NCBI RefSeq assembly: GCF_024139115.2
Contig: NC_085140.1
Location: 30,243,806-30,307,805 of the forward strand
DNA from: Armigeres subalbatus
Lineage: Eukaryota; Arthropoda; Insecta; Diptera; Culicidae
Direction: 5' to 3'
DNA: 64,000 bases
The notes below the pieces were generated by a model, which searched no databases, had not been told where the DNA came from, and worked only from the letters and a program-made list of their open reading frames with translations. Made by a program: the position numbers and the translations under genes. Shown in pieces: positions 40,583 to 52,541 of the stretch (its first letter is position 1; each line of letters opens with the position of its first letter).

Positions 40583-42659
40583 CAGTGCACAATGGTCCAC
40601 AGAGCGAAATTAAGTGGAAATTAGTATTTTGAGCCTGAAATAGCAGAGTTAGAAAAAACCTTTGTTCCACAAAGTTGTTCCAAATAGTAAGAACTTTATC
40701 AGGATGTTGATGAAAATTAGGGTGGTCCTCATTTTCATGAAATGTAAAATCAACTTTTAATTGCAAGAATAGGGGTGAACATTATTCTGTAAAGTTGTAG
40801 ACTAGCTAATTCCAATCGTATTGCTGAAAAAAAGTTTTCTGTAGCTCTTAAATTGACGAATTTAGAGCATTTTCTCATTTAGACTTAGGGTGGTCCCACA
40901 CAAAACAGATCCTCTGTTCTAACTTTTTTTCTTCAAATTTCTCAGTTTAGTCGTCTTTGGACGACTTTTAGAGCTTTTCGAGACGCAACTTTTCGTGATA
41001 GTAGCTTGTTGATATCTTTTGCAGATGAAAAGTTATTCGCATTTTGCCAAAAAAAAAATGGGTTTTTTTAAATGGCAATATCTCTGGATGGCGCAGCCAT
41101 AATTTCAATCTTTTAACACCATTTCAAAGAGTAAGCCCTAGAGTATATCATATCAAAAAATCAGGGAGGTGTTTTTCTTGTATCTAAAGTGACATCGGTT
41201 TAAATTTGTTAATTTTTGCCTTTCTCGTACTTCAAGGTGTGACGAAAATACTCCAAAGACGATTTTATAATAGAGCACCAGAGATCCTTAGTGTTATAAA
41301 CCAATCAACTAAGCTCGACGAGTTAAGTTGATGTAATTGTATGTTTGTAAGTATGGCAAAAAAATGCATTCACCTTTCTGGTATTTATACTTGACCTTCT
41401 GGCACACATCGAGTAAAAGTGAAATATCTGTTTAGTCTGGTGACCAAGTTGCACCAAACCACCATTCCTCACAAAATTATCAATCTCTATCTATTTTCCA
41501 AGATCCAAAGGTATATTAGCAATTTTGAATATAAAAATTGCGGTTGTAGAAAAAATGTACAATAATAAAACTGAGCATAATTTCCATGAATGACCCATTC
41601 TTTGGGAGTGTTTATTGTTTATGTAATTTCAGAAAAAAAACAAAACTTCCATAAATAAACCAGAATAGAAATAAAAACTGCTAAAATTTCCACAAAATGA
41701 TTGTATATTCCATAAAAATTTTAAAAAAATTACTGAAATCAATGAAGAACAATAAAATTAAATAAAAATTTTCATTGAAAAATACAGAAAACAATAAAAC
41801 GGAGCATAATTTGCATGAATGACCCCTGCTTTGGGAGTGTTTATTGTTCAAGGAAAATTTGATTTTATTTAATTGATTTTTTTATCTTTTTATGTAGTTT
41901 TCCTATTTTCTTCTCCATATATTTTTTTTTTTGTGGAATGTTTACAATGTATATAGAAAAAAATGTTATGGAAAATTTTGCCATTGTTTATTGTTTTCAT
42001 CCAGCAAATTATATTTTTCCAAAGAAGAATTTCGATTTCTTTGTGGAAAATTATTCTAGCATAATGATGAAAAACACCTCCCTGATTTTTTGATATGATA
42101 TACTCTAGGGCTTACTCTTTGAAATGGTGTTAAAAGATTGAAATTATGGCTGCGCCATCCAGAGATATTGCCATTTAAAAAAACCCATTTTTTTTGGCAA
42201 AATGCGAATAACTTTTCATCTGCAAAAGATATCAACAAGCTACTATCACGAAAAGTTGCGTCTCAAAAAGCGCTAAAAGTCGTCCGAAGACGACTAAACT
42301 GAGAAATTTGAAGAAAAAAAGTTAGAACAGAAAAACTGTTTTATGTGGGACCACCCTAAGTCTAAATGAGAAAAATGCTTTAAATTCGTCAATTTAAGAG
42401 CTACAGAAAACAAACAAAATGATTGGAATTAGCTAGGCTACAACTTTACAGAATAATGTTCACCCCTATTCTTGCAATTAAAAAAGTTGATTTTTACATT
42501 CCATGAAAATGAGGACCACCCTAATTTTCATCAACATCCGGATAAAGTTCTTACTATTTGGAACAACTTTGTGGAACAAAGGTTTTTTTCTAACTCTGCT
42601 ATTTCAGGCTCAAAATACTAATTTCCACTTAATTTCGCTCTGTGGACCATTGTGCAGTG
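40583..42659. mobile_element. Foldback-type element with arms near 590 bp
   Basis: The arms at 40586-41177 and 42069-42656 are reverse complements with scattered mismatches. Outer ends are CAGTGCACAATGGTCCACAG and its near complement; inner ends are TCAGGGAGGTGTTTTTC and its complement. The 0.9-kb centre is AT-rich and has no ORF. No convincing target duplication was found. It could be a DNA transposon with very long terminal inverted repeats or a local inverted duplication. Confidence 0.75.
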
Positions 42660-43201
42660 GCTGCTGATAAGGCACATAAGTGGCAATTAATCGGTTCTTT
42701 TCAGGACCATCATTATATTTGGGAGGAAGGTTAAGTTAAAATAATTTTCCTAAAGTGCAACCGTTAGGAACTGGAAAATTCTTCGGTGAAATTTTCTAGC
42801 GTAATTCGGAGCTGTATGATTTTAGTGATATTAGACGAACTTTACTCATAGAACAAAGCATAATTGTTTGGCATCGGTAGCGGAATCATAGCATTAGTGC
42901 CGGTCCGAGCATAGGCTGTCATCGGAAGATTGCTACTGCAATTTATTCACTAACGTGGCGTTTGCAACGATTTGGATGTTGACGGCACAACATGAAATTT
43001 TCCCGCGAGACTCTAATTTTTTATTTTTCCTGTTGATGATTGAAAAAGAAATCGGTTCCGAGATGAACTTTATTCAAAGCGCAACGCTAACGTCGGTAGT
43101 TGAAGCCCAAGTAAGTATCGGAAGGAGACCATGCAAACAATTGATTCGCATTGTGACTGAAGAAAATTGTATGGCGTCAGTATTGATGTTTGCTACAGAT
43201 T
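42660..43201. repeat. Repeat sequence related to 45990-46310
   Basis: CAATTAATCGGTTCTTTTCAG followed by CCATCATT and GGAGGAAGG matches AATTAATCGGTTCTTCTCAG, CCACCATT and AAGGAAGAA near 45990. It appears to be another part of the family X neighbourhood. It is non-coding. Confidence 0.45.
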
Positions 43202-43430
43202 TTTTGACGTAAACTTCGTCTAAGGGGGAAGACTCAGATACAGGGTTTGAAACGGAAATTCCCAAATTCGAGACTGTCACAAAAATTAGGATAGATTTCA
43301 AACGCTCATAGCGTCTTTATCTTTCGATGGATTTTCGACATTTGCTTATCAATCGATTCAGAAACCCTTCAGCAATTTGCCAATTCTATTGATAATATAG
43401 ATTATCATTAATGCTTAATTTTTTTTCTTA
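43202..43430. repeat. Unclassified repeat family X, copy 2
   Basis: It carries TTTGACGTAAACTTCGTCTA, GGGGGAAGACTCAGATACAG, the block GCGTCTTTATCTTTCGATGG and CTTATCAATCGATTCAGAAA in the same order as 39985-40190. Confidence 0.7.
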
Positions 43431-43619
43431 CAACAAATATGACTTTGAAAAAGTATCACCGGCGCGTGCTTACTCGAAATCTACATGCTGATACATTTAC
43501 AGTTACATCAAACAACTGAAAACCGAAATACGCCACTCCAAAATTACGAGGTGACAATGTTAGAAAAAGACCAAAGATAGGAAAAATAACACGGTGTGTA
43601 GTGCCTCCCCGAGTCACCT

Positions 43620-43795
43620 TAAGGGAAGATCCTTTAATTACGGAACGCAAAAATTAGGCATTTTCAACCCTCCCTCCCCCCTATGTCACACTTTTTGTAT
43701 GAAGCATCTAAAAATTATGTATGGGTCGTCACACTTCGCCCAAAACCCCCCTCCCCCTCTAAGCGTTACGTAATTTGTGGACGCTCCCAAGATGG
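43620..43795. repeat. C-rich dispersed repeat (MITE-like)
   Basis: It contains CCCTCCCTCCCCCCTATGTC, ATGGGTCGTCACACTTCGCC, CCCCCCTCCCCCTC and GCGTTACGTAATTTGTGGAC, with partly mirrored ends (TAATTACGGAACGC and GCGTTACGTAATT). This composition is typical of short mosquito MITEs. No TSD could be fixed. Confidence 0.5.
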
Positions 43796-43879
43796 TAGCC
43801 GATCGTTAGTACTTCATATCAAATATCATATCATATCATAGCATATCAAAGAATATTGTGACCAAATTTAATAAAATTT

Positions 43880-45415
43880 GGTCAACAAAAACCCCCCTGA
43901 CAATAATAGAACAAAACCTGCCAAAGCCGTCATTCCCCCTATTTCAGACAAGAAAATTTAATCTGAGCGCTGCTAATGTTGATGACGACGACCGCGCGAC
44001 CCACACCATCGACGGTAATAAAATTTCCGGTAGGAGCTCCGCCGACCACGGTCTGCTCTCCGCGACTTCTCGAACGAAATGGCTCGCGCGCGCGGAAGAG
44101 CTGCTTTCTTGTAATCAATAAAGTTGAACCTGTAGCCACGCCCTTTGGGGGTGTGTGACGGTTACACCAGGGTTGCCATTATGCCAGATATATCTGGCAC
44201 TGCCAGACTTTTGACAGCAAAAGATAAAAGAGAAACCACCAAAAATGCCAGACATTTCAAATTTCGAACAGATTTTATTTTAATTATGACCTGCATCAAT
44301 ATGTTCAAACATTTCTAATGAATCATTCAGTTATTATTTTCATATTTATTCAATAACTGAAATCTGACCGCATCTTCATCTCGCTTCCAAAAACTCATTT
44401 TTGAATCGATTTCAATATTTTATAAATAAAGTAAAGGTATGGTTTCCGCGTATGATGTTCCGGATTGCAGTTTGGCCATGTTGGTTTCCGGAAATCGTTT
44501 TTGAAGGAATCTTTTGAGGCAAATTTTTGGCGTAGTTTCTTGCGTTTCGAGTTCTGTAAATGCTTACAACATTCTGTAACAGTGATCCCAATAAATGTAA
44601 TCATTGTCTTATTCCATGACTTATCACATTTCCAGGTTATTCGTCAATTCGGCGTCCTTCTGGAAGATCCGAAACATCATTAAAGTTCTTTTGATGGACC
44701 TTATTGGCCACCGTAGGTCCTACGGAAGATTCGGGGCATACGTAAAAGTGAAAAGTTCATAAAACTCATCCGTCTCTGAATAGCGAATGATTGACGTGGA
44801 ATTAGATAGACATTTTTAGTTAAAATCTCTTAAAATAAAAAAAAATTAATATTAGAAATTTAAAAAAAAACAGGAAGACTAAAACAATGATAAAGACGAA
44901 TTTCTTCGCCAGATTTTGCCAGATTTTTAATTTGTAGCATGCCAGACTTTTCCCAAAAAGTAGTGGCAACCCTGGGTTACACAATATTTGCAGCCATACC
45001 AGCAACAAAGAGGCGGGACTAATGAGTCATCTTAATTGATTATAAGAAAACTGCTCTCCCGCGCGCGCGTGGCATTTCAGCACCTAAAAACTCATGGATG
45101 AGTTGAATCATCGTATGTTTTCTGTATGTATGTAGAATCACGAGCGCGCGTCAAACGGAGAAGCTGCAAAAATGTTTTCGCATGGATGACTATCTACCAA
45201 AATTATAAGTCTTTCTCTGAATCGTGCTCTCGTGATTCTACTATCGACGGAAAACAATCTGCCATCACCAAGCAATTAAGTTTTACTTTGATCAAAATTC
45301 ATCTCGCCTCAAGTTGTGACATAAAAGCTACTTTCATTGATGGTAGCCAATCGTTAGTAGGGGAAATTACGGCTTTGGCAGGTTTTGTTCTATTATTGTC
45401 AGTGGGTTTTCTGTA
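43880..45415. mobile_element. Unclassified element with about 50-bp inverted ends
   Basis: The left end (CTGACAATAATAGAACAAAA, CCTGCCAAAGCCGTCATTCC) is mirrored at 45360-45412 (GGAAATTACGGCTTTGGCAG, GTTTTGTTCTATTATTGTCA). The interior has ACGACCGCGCGACCCACACC, a CAATAAAGTTGAACC motif and GGCGGGACTAATGAG. A second, partial copy follows at 45467-45895. A hAT MITE interrupts it at 44168-44974. Confidence 0.55.
44168..44974. mobile_element. hAT-type MITE with 8-bp TSD GGTTACAC
   Basis: Terminal repeats CAGGGTTGCCA and TGGCAACCCTG are flanked by GGTTACAC at 44160-44167 and 44975-44982. The 807-bp interior has TGCCAGA/TCTGGCA-type subterminal motifs near both ends and no transposase. The equivalent unoccupied site is visible in the sister repeat, where GACGGTTACATAATATT occurs at about 45785-45801. 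Confidence 0.85.
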
Positions 45416-45466
45416 ACTAATTATGCTCAAATTTGGCCAAAACATTCTTTGCATATCAAAAAATAT

Positions 45467-45895
45467 TGTGGGCAAATTTCATAAAATTTGGCCAACAAAA
45501 ACCCCCTGACAATAGAACTAAACCTGCCAAAGCCGTCATTCCCCCTACTTCATACAAGAAAATTTAAACTGAGCGCTGGCGCTGCTAATGTTAATGACGA
45601 CGACCGCGCGACCCACACCATCGCCGGGAATAAAATTTCCGGTAGGTGCTCCGCCGATGCCAAAGGTGGTACCACGGTCTGCTCTTCGCGACATCTCAAA
45701 CGAAATGGCTCGCGCGCGCGAAAGAGCTACATTCTTGTAATCAATAAAGTTGAACCTTTAGCCACGCCCCTTTGGGGGGTTTGTGACGGTTACATAATAT
45801 TTTCATTCATACCGGACAACAAAGAGGCGGGACTAATGAGCCATCTTTATTGATTATAAGAAAACTGCTCTCCCGCGTGCGCGAGGCCTTTCATT
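45467..45895. repeat. Second partial copy of the 43880 element, with empty hAT site
   Basis: It is colinear with 43863-44167 plus 44975-45090: CCTGCCAAAGCCGTCATTCC, GACGACCGCGCGACCCACAC, CAATAAAGTTGAACC, GTGACGGTTACATAATATT, AGAGGCGGGACTAATGAG and AAGAAAACTGCTCTCCCGCG. It lacks the hAT insertion. Confidence 0.7.
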
Positions 45896-46495
45896 TGAAA
45901 TGTCGTGGAGAGCGGTTCCATCATCGGCAGAGTTGCCGAGCGAATTCCAGCTCGTGTCGTGGAACATGTGGTCGTCTTCGACATATTTGGAATTAATCGG
46001 TTCTTCTCAGGGCCACCATTCTACACAAAGGAAGAATGAGGCGAGGCGAATTTTATTCAAAGTGAAAATTAACCGCTTGGCGACGCCATAAAGTTGCCTG
46101 CCGTCCGTAACAGAATCACGAGCGCACATCGGAGGGAGATGGCTTCAGTGGCAGTGAAATTCTTTCAATAATTATTCGGTTTTGTTATTTCAGCAGCATC
46201 ATAGGTGCTGCAAATATGTATTCGTATGGATGGCGTCAGTTGTTGCCAAGTGAAATTTTCTCTCAAGATTATTATTTTTCAGAATCACCATTTTACACAA
46301 AATAATTAATTTGCCAGCATTTTGACGTAAACTACGTCTAAGGGGAAGCCTCGGATACAGGGTGCCAAATAAAAATTTCCAAATTGGGAGCCGTCACGAA
46401 ATCATGTAAGATTTCAAAAGTTAATAGCGACTATATCTTTCGATACATTTTCGAGATTTTATTATCAATAGTTTCGGAAACAACGTTAAACTATT
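45896..46495. repeat. Unclassified repeat family X, copy 3 (left part)
   Basis: From 46318 it carries TTTTGACGTAAACTACGTCT, GGGGAAGCCTCGGATACAGG and TATCTTTCGATACATTTTCG. It is interrupted at CTATT (46491-46495) by the BEL element and resumes at 52974. The part before 46318 matches 42660-43201. Confidence 0.6.
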
Positions 46496-47213
46496 TGTTC
46501 AGTTCATTCCCAACCGAACTGAAAGTCTAGCCGCAGCGTCTGATGAAGAAGACCAAATTTGCATCACACGAGGCTCCGCCCATCAAAATTGTCCACATCG
46601 AGAGCCCACCCGTTCCAGCGTCACCGGCAACTTTTCGTATACATATACGGAGGCACGACAACAAGCTGGCGTTCAGTTTTCATTCGACCACGGGAGCGAC
46701 AGCAGAAGCAGCAGCAAGCGAACATCGAAGCATCGAGAACAGTGCAGTGAGCCGAGCGCGAGTGAGACGGCTTGATCGCAAGCTGACAGCCGACCGGGTG
46801 CTGACGAGGCCGCGACGAGCCTAGCCGTCGCTCGAGTAACAGTAGCATCAACAGAAGAAGAAGAAGCTGCCTTCTGGCAGTGAAGTGTTGTTATATTAAT
46901 TAAGAGAGAGGAATGAATACAGTAGTTTAAAGTGTTTTCCCGTGTTTGCTTCCACCCACTGCCCTTCCAGTCCCACCAACAGAGTTAATTGAAATAATTA
47001 GCCTTTATCAAGGCTAAGAGTTAATGAAAAATAGTTTTCGGTTGCTGCTAGCCAGGGCGCTAGTCCAGCTCAACCCACCCCCGTGGCTTCATGAGGCGAA
47101 GTCATCCCGGGAAGGAACGCAAGGGTCCTGCTCCCACCTGCTCGGTTCCCGAGAGGAACGCGAGCACCCACCGAGGCACACCAGCGCAGTACAGTCCGCT
47201 GCCATCCTCAACA
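46496..47213 (+). repeat. BEL/Pao 5' LTR
   Basis: It pairs with 52262-52973. Differences include CCAGTCCCACCAACAG against CCAGTCCAACAG and CACCCCCGTGG against CACCCGTGG. Confidence 0.93.
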
Positions 47214-47446
47214 TAGGAATTGGTCCGTTCGAGCCGGATCCTCAAATCGCTTTGGGGATTCGGAGTGTCATCGTCATCGACAATTGGTTGGATTGCGACG
47301 TGTGGTGGTTGGAAGTAAAACACGGAGACAACAAAGTGAGTGAAATCAAAACAAAGACTAAAGACAATAAGTGATAAAAGTGAATCAAGAACTCGAACAA
47401 TAAGTGAAGTGAAAATGACAAAGAGAACTGGGAACGATTCAAGATC

Positions 47447-49069
47447 ATGTTCCGCGATGCAGTTGATCGAACGAATGAAGCTCCACGGATCAAGTTGTAC
47501 CACCTTGAGAAGGCTCTCGTCGGGGATGCTGCAGGAATCATCGACGTAAAAACGATCAGCGATGGAAACTACGCCCACGCCTGGGAGTTACTGGAAGAAA
47601 GGTTCGAGGACAAGCGAAGAATGATCGACATCCACATCGCTGGTTTGCTAGGATCGAAGAAACTTTCCAAGGAGGATTTCGGTGAGTTGAGAACTTTGGT
47701 CGAATCCATCAATAGCCATGTGGAAAACTTGAAGTTTCTTGGCCAAGAGCTAACTGGTGTCTCCGAACTCATCATCGTCCACCTGATCTCTCGTGCTCTG
47801 GATCCGACAACCAAGAAACAGTGGGAGTCGACTATCAAGCGAGGAGAACTGCCAAGCTACGAGGATACTATCCAGTACTTGAAAGACCACGTTTCAGTAC
47901 TGGAGAGGTGCTACACCACAACCAACGAAGTCAAGAACCTACAAGCAACTGGTAAATCAGCGAGGAAGCAAGCATATCCCAAGGCCAACGCAGCGACAGC
48001 CCCTCCAGCGTCAGATCTTCGATGTACCATGTGTGATGGAGACCATGCTACATACAAGTGCTCAGTGTTCAACGGTTACAGTGTAAGTGAAAGATTGTCG
48101 CGAGTCAAGGAGAAGAATGCCTGCTACAATTGCTTGCGCAATGGCCACGGTGTGAAGAATTGCCCATCGAAGAAAGCCTGTTTGAGATGCAACAAGAGGC
48201 ACCACACGCTTCTCCACCTGGAAAAGCCGGCAGAACAACCCAACAGAACGAAATCTTCAACGAACTTGAACGCAGCAACCAGTGTTCCAGGACCCAGCAA
48301 CAATGCTTCGGGGAACGGAAGTCTCGACCATCAGCCATTAGTAACAGCAGCACATTCCAGCAATCCGACGAATCCAGCGAGTCAGGTGGTGTTGCTCACT
48401 GCCCTTGTCAACGTCATGGACCATCAAGAGCGGCCTCGTGTGTGCAAAGCCCTGCTAGACTGCGGATCCCAGGTGAGTTTTATCTCTCAATCATTAGCCG
48501 CTACTCTTGGTATTAGTGTGGAAGAAGTAAGCATTCCGATAACAGGCATAGGCAGTGTACGGTCGACAATTAGACAAAAATGTACCATAAACGTCCACTC
48601 TAGGTCAAATGATTTTTCCTTCACGCTGAATTGTTTGGTCTCTCCCAAGATTACTGGACACGTTCCGTCGGTCAAGATAAATTTGGAGAATTGGGAAATT
48701 CCTCATGGTCTAAAACTGGCTGATCCATCCTTCCATGAGCCTAGCCAAGTTGATTTGCTCATTGGAATGGATTGGTTTTACGAAATTTTGAAACCAGGGT
48801 GTTTGAAATTGAACGACAACCTTCCTAGTCTTCATGATTCCAAATTAGGTTGGTTAGTTGGGGGAAAGCTATTAGAGAGTTCAATGTCCAATCTTGCACT
48901 ACATTCCTGTGCTGTTCGTGTTGATCCAGTGGAAGAGCTGATGCAGAAGTTTTGGGAGGTAGAAAGTGTGTCAACAGAGGATTCCAGCGAGGAAGAGCAG
49001 TTAAAGCACAGTTTGCTGCAACCTATCGTCGAGACAACACTGGTCGTTTCATCGTTAAACTCCCATTGA
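47447..49069 (+). CDS. BEL/Pao Gag (truncated) and protease
   Basis: This 540-residue frame starts inside a DUF1759-type Gag block (FRDAVDRTNEAPRIKLYHL). Three Cys/His zinc-binding clusters lie at about residues 193-257 (CTMCDGDHATYKC, CYNCLRNGHGVKNC, CLRCNKRHHTLLH). The retropepsin follows with its active-site variant LLDCGSQVSF at about 336-345 and LIGMDWFYE further on. BEL Gags normally have some 150-250 residues before this block. Here the leader runs straight into it, which suggests an internal deletion near 47440. The frame ends at 49069 before reverse transcriptase. Confidence 0.88.
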   Translation: MFRDAVDRTNEAPRIKLYHLEKALVGDAAGIIDVKTISDGNYAHAWELLEERFEDKRRMIDIHIAGLLGSKKLSKEDFGELRTLVESINSHVENLKFLGQELTGVSELIIVHLISRALDPTTKKQWESTIKRGELPSYEDTIQYLKDHVSVLERCYTTTNEVKNLQATGKSARKQAYPKANAATAPPASDLRCTMCDGDHATYKCSVFNGYSVSERLSRVKEKNACYNCLRNGHGVKNCPSKKACLRCNKRHHTLLHLEKPAEQPNRTKSSTNLNAATSVPGPSNNASGNGSLDHQPLVTAAHSSNPTNPASQVVLLTALVNVMDHQERPRVCKALLDCGSQVSFISQSLAATLGISVEEVSIPITGIGSVRSTIRQKCTINVHSRSNDFSFTLNCLVSPKITGHVPSVKINLENWEIPHGLKLADPSFHEPSQVDLLIGMDWFYEILKPGCLKLNDNLPSLHDSKLGWLVGGKLLESSMSNLALHSCAVRVDPVEELMQKFWEVESVSTEDSSEEEQLKHSLLQPIVETTLVVSSLNSH

Positions 49070-49437
49070 AGGACGTCGCTTCGCAACTGTCGGATTCCCG
49101 CACCATGGCTTTGCGAAGGTTCTACATGCTCGAGTCGGAACTGCAACGCCATCCGGATTTGAAAGCCCAGTATGATGACTTCATGGACGAGTACGAAACC
49201 CTCGAACACTGTCGAGAAGTTATGGAAAGTGATGACCCCCCTGGACTGTTGAAATGGTACCTGCCTCACCACGCCGTTCTACGCCCTTCTAATACAACAA
49301 CCAAATGCCGCGTTGTTTTCGACGCTTCCGCAAAGGTTTCTGGTCTGTCACTCAATGATGTCTTGATGATAGGCCCCACTGTGCAAAGCGATCTTTGTCC
49401 ATCATCCTACGTTTTCGAAAGTACCGCTACGTCATGA
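49000..49437 (+). pseudogene. BEL/Pao reverse transcriptase, N-terminal part
   Basis: The frame reads SDSRTMALRRFYMLESELQ, CREVMESDDPPGLLKWYLPH, AVLRPSNTTTKCRVVFDASA and LSLNDVLMIGPTVQSDL, the start of a BEL reverse transcriptase. It overlaps the end of the gag-protease frame in another phase and stops by a frameshift at 49437. Confidence 0.85.
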
Positions 49438-51667
49438 GTGCAGATGTGTCCAAGATGTATCGTCAGATTTCGGTAGATCGTGATCACACTCCACTACAGC
49501 GGATTTTTGGAGGAAGTCGCCCGACGATCCATTACGTGTTCTTGAGCTCTCAACTGTGACCTATGGCACCGCAGCAGCGCCCTTCTTGGCTACTCGGGCT
49601 CTTCTGCAGCTTGCACGTGATGAACGAGAAAGGTTTCCACTGGCTTCTTTGGTCGTCGAGAAGAATATCTACATTGATGACGCTCTTTTCGGTTCTGATG
49701 ACTTTCACCAGGCGTGTGAAATTCGAGATCAACTGATAGCCCTATTAAAGGCTGGCGGAATGCACCTTCATAAGTGGTCATCCAATACCGGCCGATTACT
49801 GTCCCCTATTGCTAGCGACGATAGAGATAGGTGTGTTTCGTTCAGTGAAAGTGAGGTCAACGAAGTAATTAAGACGTTAGGATTGATGTGGAATCCTTCA
49901 ACTGACGAGTTCTTGTTCTGCTTACCAGCTCCATCCCAGGTCAACCGACCCACTAAGCGTCAGGTACTATCCGAAATCGCCAAGATTTATGATCCTCTTG
50001 GGTTAATTTCTCCTGTAGTCGTGTTGGCTAAAATAGTCATGCAAAAGTTGTGGATTAGTAAACTGAAATGGGATGATACATTAGATGGCAGCCTTCTGGA
50101 GGAATGGAGAAAATTTCTAGCAGCATTGCCATCGTCGGAGCAAATTCATATCCCACGGCAAGTGTTATCATCCAATGCCGTTAGCTACGAGCTGCATGGT
50201 TTCGCGGAAGCCTCGCAACGAGCATATAGAGCTTGCGTGTATGTTCGGTCAATATGTTCTGATGGAACCGCATCACTTAGACTAGTCAGTGCTAAGTCAA
50301 AAATAGCACCCATTTCCCCTCTGACAATCCCAAGAAAAGAATTACTTGCTGCTCTTCTCCTATCAAGACTGGTTACCAAGGTAGAGGCAGCTTTGGAGAT
50401 GAATTTTCCCTCCATTGTTCTATGGTCTGATAGCCAAGTTGTTTTGGCATGGTTGCGTAAACCTCTTTGCAATCTTCAAGTTTTCGTCCGCCATAGAGTT
50501 GCAGAAATTACGTCCAACGATCGCTACAATTGGAAGTATGTTCGTACGGATCTTAATCCCGCTGATACAGTCTCTCGAGGGCAGTCCGCCAACGACTTGA
50601 TCGTTAACGACCAATGGTGGAATGGTCCATCCTATCTACGCATCATCGACTATCGAGAAGAACGGCCAAAATCGCTACAGGAATGTGAAATACCGGAGCT
50701 GAAAGCAGAAGTGGCCGCACTATCGGTGATGAAATACGACGAGTTCCCGCTATTAACTAAGTTCGCTTCATTTCGGAAGACACAGCGCATCGTAGCCTAC
50801 ATGCTTCGGTTCCTGTCAAACGCTAGAAGGAAGAAGGAAGATCGTTTGGTGTCCAGGTACCTTACCATTCCAGAACTACGAACCGCTTCAAACGTTATAG
50901 TTGGAGCAATCCAGCACCAGGAGTTCTCCAAGGAGATTGAGTGTTTGAGATCAAATGTTCCTAATCATCGTCTTAATAATTTGAAGCCATTTTTGGAAGG
51001 AGATTTGCTGCGAGTTGGTGGACGGCTGAGTCATTCTCAGCTCCCATTTGGAGTGAAGCATCAGTTAGTCCTCCCTAACAAGAGTCCCATTGTCCACCGT
51101 TTGATTGCAGAAGTTCATCGAGAAAACCACCACGCTGGTTGTACCAGTGTGCATTATCTTTTACGACAACAGTTTTGGTTGATCAACGCAAGATCAACGA
51201 TTCGAAAGGTTCTGAGAAGCTGTATAACATGCTTCAGAACCAAACCCATCACTATCGATCAGCAGATGGGAGATTTACCACCAAGTCGGATTACTCCAGC
51301 ACCAGTTTTTGAGAGGGTAGGACTTGACTTTGCAGGTCCAATTTTCGTCAAGCAATCGGTGCGACGAGCAGTTCCAGTTAAAGGGTACATCTGTGTTTTC
51401 CTGTGCATGGTGACGAAAGCCATTCATTTGGAAGCCGTCGAAGATTTGTCAACGGATTCGTTCATGGCCGCCCTTCAACGCTTCGTATCCAGGCGAGGAT
51501 ATCCAAAGCAGATGTTCAGTGACAATGGCACAAACTTCATCGGAGCGAGATCTGCGTTGAATGAGTTATATCAGCTGTTTCAGCAGGAGGCTACCCAGAA
51601 GAAGATCTTAGAATATTGTCAAGCGAAGCAGATCGAATGGAGGACAATACCCCAAACGCCCCACACT
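49438..51667 (+). pseudogene. BEL/Pao reverse transcriptase core, RNase H and integrase core
   Basis: After a short shifted piece (SADVSKMYRQISVD) the long frame from 49556 holds the catalytic YIDD, then YDPLGLISPVVVLAKI and an RNase H region (ELHGFAEASQRAYRACVYVR, LWSDSQVVLAWL). The integrase has an HHCC zinc finger (HRENHHAGC ... CITCFR) and two catalytic aspartates (VGLDFAGPI and FSDNGTNFIGA). A frameshift near 51665 falls just before the catalytic glutamate, so no complete integrase is encoded. Confidence 0.88.
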
Positions 51668-52541
51668 TCGGGGACTTTGGGAAGCCGGCGTGAAAAGTGT
51701 GAAAACAGTGCTGAAAAAGGTTTACCAGACAACCTCTTTAACGCTTTCCGGACTATCCACCCTATTGTGCCAGATAGAAGCAATCCTCAACTCGAGACCA
51801 TTATATTCCCTATCTAACGACCCGACGGAACCAGAAGCTTTGACTCCTGGCCATTTCATCATTAATCGACCGTTATTAGCTATTCCGGAGCCATCTGTAG
51901 AGGGTGTTCCGACAAATCGATTATCCCACTGGCAGTACATCCAACAGCTTCGAGAACATTTCTGGAAGCGATGGTCGAGAGAATACCTCAACGAGCTACA
52001 AGTGCGCGGAAAGTGGACCAAACAGAAGAACAACGTAAAACCGGGTATGATTGTTGTGCTGAAAGATGACAATTTGCCCCCGCAATGCTGGAAATTGGGA
52101 ATAGTGGAGACAGTGCATCCTGGAACAGATAACCTGGTAAGAGTGGTAGACGTTAAAACTAAAACTGGTACATATAGACGACCCATACACAAACTTGCGC
52201 CTTTGCCTATAATAGATAATGAGCTTACTTCCAAAAATTCCACATTTTGCCTGGGGGAGTATGTTCAGTTCATTCCCAACCGAACTGAAAGTCTAGCCGC
52301 AGCGTCTGATGAAGAAGACCAAATTTGCATCACACGAGGCTCCGCCCATCAAAATTGTCCACATCGAGAGCCCACCCGTTCCAGCGTCACCGGCAACTTT
52401 TCGTATACATATACGGAGGCACGACAACAAGCTGGCGTTCAGTTTTCATTCGACCACGGGAGCGACAGCAGAAGCAGCAGCAAGCGAACATCGAAGCATC
52501 GAGAACAGTGCAGTGAGCCGAGCGCGAGTGAGACGGCTTGA
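51668..52541 (+). pseudogene. BEL/Pao integrase C-terminus, reading into the 3' LTR
   Basis: It contains SVKTVLKKV, CQIEAILNSRPLYSL, EALTPGHFII, HFWKRWSREYLNELQVRGKW and a DUF5641-like tail (MIVVLKDDNLPPQCWKLG). The frame crosses the polypurine tract and continues about 280 bases into the 3' LTR, ending SEPSASETA at 52541. Other BEL elements normally stop before or at the LTR, so the LTR-encoded tail of about 93 residues is unusual or a read-through product. Confidence 0.82.
52253..52261 (+). promoter_or_regulatory. BEL/Pao polypurine tract
   Basis: GGGGGAGTA lies directly before the 3' LTR start TGTTCAG, in the position of the plus-strand primer. Confidence 0.7.

Noticed and set aside
46543..46824. 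93-residue frame present twice (also at 52309-52590)
   Set aside because: It lies in both LTR copies and is repeated for that reason. Only the 3' copy region is entered by the pol frame, in a different phase.
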